Assembly: GCA_023388195.1 (NCBI GenBank)
Contig: JAEWGR010000165.1
Span: 1-36,220 of the forward strand
From: Bacillota bacterium
GTDB lineage: Bacteria; Bacillota; Negativicutes; Sporomusales; Sporomusaceae
DNA: 36,220 nt
Reading direction: 5' to 3'
In this document: positions 33,009 to 36,220 of the stretch, in pieces
Numbering within the stretch: the first letter of the stretch is position 1
How the letters are laid out: each line of letters starts with the position of its first letter
The notes under the pieces: model-generated
What the model was told of the DNA's origin: nothing
The model's database searches: none
Seen by the model: the letters and a program-made list of their open reading frames with translations, nothing else
Made by a program: the position numbers and the translations under genes

Positions 33009-33485
33009 GTGAAAAATCAACCGTTACTTTTGATCTTTATCGTGGGTCTAATTTTATTGCTCGGTTGGGCAGTGGCGCAGCATTTTATGGCCGGAATACC
33101 TACTCAGGAGCCGGTCCGCAGTCAGCCGGCAGCCGATCATATGCCGCCGCCTCCTGCGCTGGACGCGGTCAGCCTGCAGCCGGTTGTTGCTGATCCCGGC
33201 CTGGCCAAACCGCAAGAGGAGAACCTTGGGTCTCAACAGCTTATTCCTGACAAACGTATGGATACGGTAAATAACGTGGACAATACGCGCGTTAATCTGT
33301 CTGACCATACCTATACAATAGAGAAAGAGGAGAAAAGAAGTTTTGAGATCATACCGGGGGTCAATCTGAAAAGCCGGCGCGTTCATGTTGAAATTGACGA
33401 GGAGGCCAATCAGTGGATTGAAATTGAGCGGAATCCGCCCAACTCCAATAGTGAGTACCAAATTTTGCTCAAAAAGAAATTTTAG
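33009..33485 (+). CDS. Membrane-anchored protein of unknown function after cheB
   Basis: 158 residues from GTG at 33009, six bases after GAGGGGG; an ATG at 33003 touches that site. One N-terminal transmembrane segment or uncleaved signal (LLLIFIVGLILLLGWAV, about 5-21). A Pro/Ala/Gln-rich linker (about 30-75) leads to a charged C-terminal domain (about 85-158) with beta-like segments such as YTIEKEEKRSFEIIPGVNL and VHVEIDEEANQWIEIERN. I do not recognise a family. It lies 89 bases after cheB with no terminator between and could be the last gene of the chemotaxis operon, which makes an envelope or flagellum-related role possible but unproven. Confidence 0.75.
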   Translation: MKNQPLLLIFIVGLILLLGWAVAQHFMAGIPTQEPVRSQPAADHMPPPPALDAVSLQPVVADPGLAKPQEENLGSQQLIPDKRMDTVNNVDNTRVNLSDHTYTIEKEEKRSFEIIPGVNLKSRRVHVEIDEEANQWIEIERNPPNSNSEYQILLKKKF

Positions 33486-33576
33486 GTAGTAATCGCTTAA
33501 ATACTTAATTTACCTTAATTTCAAATTTTTAGGTAAAAACAAAAGGCTCCATAGAGGAAAATATATAATCCGGGGA

Positions 33577-33628
33577 GAAAGTATCCATAACTGCACCTGC
33601 CGTAGGAGCTAAGTAATGGATACTTTTC
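33577..33628 (+). promoter_or_regulatory. Long hairpin in the leader of the DUF1003 gene
   Basis: AAAGTATCCAT (33578-33588) pairs perfectly with ATGGATACTTT (33616-33626). Inside the loop GC-A-CCT and AGG-A-GC can pair to form a second helix. Descending T-rich sequence follows. It could be a terminator for the preceding gene or a structured leader element; it does not match a riboswitch class that I know. It lies 47 bases before the DUF1003 start. Confidence 0.5.
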
Positions 33629-33674
33629 ATTTTAATCAATACCGTGTTGATATTACCTAAAAGGAGTAATTACT

Positions 33675-34178
33675 ATGAACAATCAGGATAGGCCTACCAT
33701 TGGACCGGCAGCTAAGTATAGAATGCAGCCGCATCTTGTGAAAAATGTTTACCGTGAATTTCAGGAACAACAGACATTTGGCCAGCGGGTTGCCGACTCT
33801 GTTGCCAAGATAGTTGGCAGCTGGCCGTTCATTATTGGCCAAAGTATCATCATTTCTATCTGGATGGGGGTTAATGCTTTTTTAGTTTATATGAAGGTAA
33901 TGGATCCGGGTTATTTTGCTGCCTGGGATCCATATCCATTTATTCTGCTTAATCTGGTATTAAGCTTCCAGGCAGCCTATACCGGCCCGGTAGTCATGAT
34001 GAGCCAAAACAGGCAGGCGGAAAAGGATCGTTTAATGGCCGAACAGGACTATCAGATTAATAAAAAATCAGCAGAAGAAATTGAGGTTATTATGGCTCAT
34101 CTGGTATATCAGGATGAATTTATGAATAAACTGATGGCCCGCTTAGAGGAGCGGTCAGCAACAACGGAAAAAGTATAA
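33675..34178 (+). CDS. DUF1003 family membrane protein
   Basis: 167 residues. Two membrane helices (about 48-70 and 84-107) with the conserved DUF1003 stretch WMGVNAFLVYMK, DPYPFILLNLVLSFQAAYTGP and VVMMSQNRQAEKDR. A Glu/Lys-rich coiled coil at the C-terminus (about 115-165) follows. The family is widespread and its function is unknown, although some members sit near transport or stress genes. ATG start with AAAGGAG ten bases upstream. It is a single gene closed by a strong terminator. Confidence 0.9.
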   Translation: MNNQDRPTIGPAAKYRMQPHLVKNVYREFQEQQTFGQRVADSVAKIVGSWPFIIGQSIIISIWMGVNAFLVYMKVMDPGYFAAWDPYPFILLNLVLSFQAAYTGPVVMMSQNRQAEKDRLMAEQDYQINKKSAEEIEVIMAHLVYQDEFMNKLMARLEERSATTEKV

Positions 34179-34215
34179 TCGGTGATTCTCTATTATTTAT
34201 CAGGCAATGGCATAT

Positions 34216-34250
34216 AAAAAAACTTAGCCCGTTTCTGGCTAAGTTTTTTT
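34216..34250 (+). terminator. Terminator after the DUF1003 gene
   Basis: A perfect 14-bp stem (34216-34229 with 34237-34250), loop CGTTTCT, seven T at the end. A second perfect 11-bp hairpin lies right after it (34253-34263 with 34272-34282). Confidence 0.9.
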
Positions 34251-34271
34251 GCATGATCAGAAAGTATATGG

Positions 34272-34341
34272 TTTCTGATCATAAGTAAGAACGCCTGCCG
34301 GCTTCCTCAGGGCCTGGACACAAGCCAAGTCTTTTCTTATT
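34272..34341 (-). repeat. Second copy of the dispersed repeat found at 13667-13899
   Basis: The minus strand of 34319-34341 equals the 24-base block at 13667-13690 with one missing A. 34273-34297 matches 13836-13860 at 20 of 25 positions (shared AGAACGCCT and TTCTG-x-TCA). Here both parts lie in one 70-base element directly after a terminator, while at the first locus they belong to two inverted copies. No coding potential. Confidence 0.7.
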
Positions 34342-34428
34342 GCTGCCAATATTTTGGGTAAAGGCAGGAATCGTGAAGTATACGTGTAAATGTATAAACA
34401 GGGAATAAAATATAGGAGGGTAAATCAG

Positions 34429-34932
34429 ATGCAGATTTTCGATTTCGCATTGCAAATGGAGTTAGACGGGGAACAATACTACCGGAATCTTGCCTCACAA
34501 GTACAATACGATGATCTTAAAACCGTGTTAACCGGCTTGGCTGATGATGAGCGGTCTCACTATGAGCTAATACTGGCAGGCAAAAATAATCATTTTTGCT
34601 CCCATGACGCCACCCTCTCTTTGGCCGGACAGAAAAATGTTTTTGCGTTTGACAAAGAATTTATCAATCGCAATGAAGAAGCTATCGCCAAACTAAAAGA
34701 TGAACAGATTGATATATACAGAGGTGCATTGGTAAAAGAGCAGGAAAGTGTGGCACTTTATAAAGACTTATTGGTGAGAGTGGGAACAGAGGGAGAAAGA
34801 GAGATTTGCACTAAGCTCGTACAGGAAGAAGAGAAGCATGTGGCTGTGCTGGAGAATATCATCGAAATGCTCAATCATGTTCATGATTGGGTTGAATCGG
34901 CGGAGTTCAACCTCAAAGAAGAAAATTATTAA
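34429..34932 (+). CDS. Rubrerythrin-like ferritin-family protein
   Basis: 167 residues forming a four-helix bundle. Di-iron-type residues are visible: ELDGEQYYRNL (about 11-21), DDERSHYELI (E41, H44), KEQESVALY (about 103-111) and EEEKHVAVLE (about 133-142, with H137). There is no rubredoxin-like Cys4 domain, so it is the short erythrin or YciF/ferritin-like branch and not classical rubrerythrin. It probably reduces peroxide or handles iron. I chose ATG at 34429 with AGGAGGG eight bases upstream; an in-frame ATG at 34390 lies before that site. It is followed after 22 bases by an FMN reductase, likely in the same transcript. Confidence 0.88.
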   Translation: MQIFDFALQMELDGEQYYRNLASQVQYDDLKTVLTGLADDERSHYELILAGKNNHFCSHDATLSLAGQKNVFAFDKEFINRNEEAIAKLKDEQIDIYRGALVKEQESVALYKDLLVRVGTEGEREICTKLVQEEEKHVAVLENIIEMLNHVHDWVESAEFNLKEENY

Positions 34933-34954
34933 AAAAAATAGAGGGTGATAACAG

Positions 34955-35530
34955 ATGATAGCAAAGAAAATTGGGGTTTTGGTTGGCAGCTTGCGCAAAG
35001 AATCATTTTGCCGGAAGGTTGCCAAGGCTTTGGAGGCGTTAACTCCGGCCGGTTTCTCACTGGAAATAATTGAAATAGGCGACCTGGCCATATATAACCA
35101 GGATTTTGATGACGAGGGCAACCCGCCTGCTGCCTGGACAGCATTGCGCGAAGGTGCCGGCAGCTATGACGCATTTCTTTTTGTTACACCAGAGTATAAT
35201 CGTTCTGTTCCGGCGGTGTTGAAGAATGCTCTTGATATTGGCTCGCGCCCATATGGCAAAAATGTATGGGATGGCAAGCCGGGGGCGGTAGTGAGTGTAT
35301 CACCGGGTGGATTAGGTGCGTTTGGTGCTAATCACCATCTCCGGCAGTCGCTTGTCTGTCTGAATGTTCCTGTTATGCAGCAGCCTGAGGCTTATGTCGG
35401 CAATGTGGCTACACTTTTTAATGCCGATGGGATTCTGAGCAATGATAATTCTCGTGAGTTTTTACAAAAGTTTTTGCAGGCCTTCGCAACGTGGATTGTC
35501 AAAAATGCCCCCAATCAACACAAAAATTAA
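34955..35530 (+). CDS. NADPH-dependent FMN reductase family protein
   Basis: 191 residues, flavodoxin-like fold. Motifs are VGSLRKESFCRKVAKAL (FMN phosphate loop, about 9-25), FVTPEYNRSVPAVLKNALD (about 76-94) and SVSPGGLGAFGANHHLRQ (about 113-130), as in ChrR/YieF-type quinone, chromate or azo reductases. ATG start with GAGGGTG eight bases upstream. The rubrerythrin-like gene just upstream suggests that it supplies electrons for oxidative-stress defence; this is inference from position. Confidence 0.93.
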   Translation: MIAKKIGVLVGSLRKESFCRKVAKALEALTPAGFSLEIIEIGDLAIYNQDFDDEGNPPAAWTALREGAGSYDAFLFVTPEYNRSVPAVLKNALDIGSRPYGKNVWDGKPGAVVSVSPGGLGAFGANHHLRQSLVCLNVPVMQQPEAYVGNVATLFNADGILSNDNSREFLQKFLQAFATWIVKNAPNQHKN

Positions 35531-35616
35531 AAAAGAGCTGACCTAAAATACTATATATTCCCACGTATCAACTAGCTTAATCGGCAGATACTATTAGTGT
35601 AAAGGGTCTGTAATGG

Positions 35617-35984
35617 TTGAGCCAAGATTGGTGCCGGGTTTGCAAGAGCTCGGTATTAGTCGGCCAAAGATTGGCGTCGGGTCATAGGGTTCGGCGTTAG
35701 TCGGCGGGAAGACTGGCATGGGTCTTGAAAGGCTGTACGGTAGCCCAACTGTTGCCGTGTGGTCCCAAGGGATGTATGTTGGTCGAGCTAAGACTGCTAT
35801 GGGTTGTGAATAATACGGGTCGTTTGCAGTCGTGAGATTGCAGGCGGTTCAGTAGCTATCTGTGGTAGTCGAGCAAAGGTTTGCATCGGTTGTGTAATGC
35901 TTGTGGGTAGGCGAAAGTCTGCGTATAGGTATGTAATGATCGGTGTAGGCTGTAGCGTAGATTATTGCAGGCTCTTTACTTTTA
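35617..35984 (+). repeat. Nine degenerate 41-nt tandem repeats, G-rich on this strand
   Basis: An AGTCGGCC-AAAGATTGG-like motif recurs at about 35617, 35658, 35699, 35740, 35781, 35828, 35867, 35907 and 35946, a mean step of 41 bases. The rough consensus of the unit start is AGTCGAGCAAAGATTGGCAT, followed by CGGGTTGTGAA and a G/T-rich tail. The strand is strongly G over C (20 G and 6 C in 35881-35940). A period of 41 shifts frame at each unit and stop codons are common, so it is not a protein repeat. It fills most of the 587-base gap 35531-36117. Confidence 0.72.
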
Positions 35985-35994
35985 TGAATTCTTT

Positions 35995-36021
35995 AATCCA
36001 CTCATTTATTGAGTGGATTTT
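35995..36021 (+). terminator. Terminator-like hairpin before the ArsR promoter
   Basis: A perfect 10-bp stem (35995-36004 with 36010-36019), loop TTTAT, and a short T run. It lies at the right edge of the 41-nt repeat block and may end a transcript coming through it. Confidence 0.45.
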
Positions 36022-36038
36022 GAAGTTGTCCATAGTGA

Positions 36039-36067
36039 TTGACAAGAATACTGAGATAAGATAAAAT
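36039..36067 (+). promoter_or_regulatory. Promoter of the ArsR gene
   Basis: TTGACA (36039-36044), exactly 17 bases, TAAAAT (36062-36067). Confidence 0.72.
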
Positions 36068-36068
36068 C

Positions 36069-36088
36069 AATTCGATACTTATCGAATT
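36069..36088 (+). promoter_or_regulatory. Operator palindrome of the ArsR gene
   Basis: AATTCGAT-ACTT-ATCGAATT, a perfect 8-4-8 inverted repeat over the expected transcription start, right after the -10 box. This position fits autorepression by an ArsR-type regulator. Confidence 0.65.
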
Positions 36089-36117
36089 TTAGTATAGATA
36101 TAGCGGAGATGTAAGTT

Positions 36118-36220
36118 ATGAATACAAAGAAAATGGCAAAGATATTTAAAGCTCTTTCTAATCCCAACAGGTTAGAATTGTATTTAAAGATTGCTGAAGC
36201 ACACGAAGCCAGTTTTGAAA
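36118..36220 (+). CDS. ArsR family transcriptional regulator, 5' part
   Basis: The gene runs off the right edge; only about 34 residues are visible. MAKIFKALSNPNRLELYLKI is the first helix pair typical of ArsR/SmtB repressors. The metal- or ligand-binding residues lie outside the window, so the inducer is unknown. The ATG lies 30 bases past an operator palindrome; the spacer before it has GGAG about nine bases upstream. Confidence 0.85.
   Translation, partial: MNTKKMAKIFKALSNPNRLELYLKIAEAHEASFE

Noticed and set aside
35612..35690. Protein-coding repeat in the 41-nt block (a frame starting ATG near 35613)
   Set aside because: The period is not a multiple of three, so each unit changes frame, and a stop occurs within about 25 codons.
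35617..35984. CRISPR-like array
   Set aside because: The units are degenerate over their whole length, with no identical repeat alternating with unique spacers, and there are no cas genes in the window.

Overview
The window looks like a chromosomal segment of a low-to-mid GC, endospore-lineage Firmicute with a Gram-negative-like lifestyle, most plausibly a Sporomusa/Pelosinus-type member of the Negativicutes. This is an inference from strong AGGAGG-type ribosome binding sites, many GTG/TTG starts, rho-independent terminators, a sporulation-kinase-like histidine kinase, a tripartite tricarboxylate transporter (TTT) built from lipoproteins, and small DUF1638/DUF2115/CGGC proteins typical of methanogens and acetogens. 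No rRNA, tRNA, insertion sequence or CRISPR array was seen.

Layout. (1) 116-847: a DUF421 membrane protein, leftward. (2) 1109-3071: a tightly coupled alkylation-repair operon (adaA, ogt, alkA), rightward, closed by a perfect 23-bp hairpin. (3) 3162-12238: a leftward operon read as histidine kinase, tctB, tctA, then five tandem tctC solute-binding lipoprotein genes. One membrane complex appears to be served by five receptors. (4) 12576-14467: DUF1638, DUF2115 and CGGC-domain genes, with a long composite inverted repeat between the second and third. (5) 14472-15152: a leftward UPF0016/GDT1-type manganese exporter preceded by a yybP-ykoY manganese riboswitch with its own promoter and terminator. 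(6) 15568-25935: single genes or small units: a Cache-PAS-GGDEF-EAL protein, a GNAT acetyltransferase, a HAD phosphatase, a secreted CAP protein, a GntP permease with an alpha/beta hydrolase, a MarR regulator, a small secreted protein, a bacteriohemerythrin, and a divergent flavin split-barrel protein/HxlR pair. (7) 25965-33485: a c-di-GMP-I (GEMM) riboswitch with a terminator, followed by a complete chemotaxis operon (cheY, cheA, cheW, mcp, cheR, cheB) and a membrane-anchored protein of unknown function. (8) 33675-36220: DUF1003, a rubrerythrin-like protein with an FMN reductase, a 370-bp block of nine degenerate 41-nt tandem repeats, and the start of an ArsR regulator with an operator palindrome.

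How parts work together. Cyclic di-GMP links the GGDEF-EAL enzyme and the riboswitch in front of the chemotaxis operon, so motility behaviour may be set at the level of transcription elongation. The histidine kinase probably senses a signal related to TTT substrates, but no response regulator is adjacent. Hemerythrin, the rubrerythrin-like protein, flavin proteins and HxlR fit an anaerobe coping with oxygen. The least explained pieces are the five-receptor TTT operon, the DUF1638-DUF2115-CGGC trio, the dispersed repeat shared by 13667-13899 and 34272-34341, and the 41-nt repeat block.
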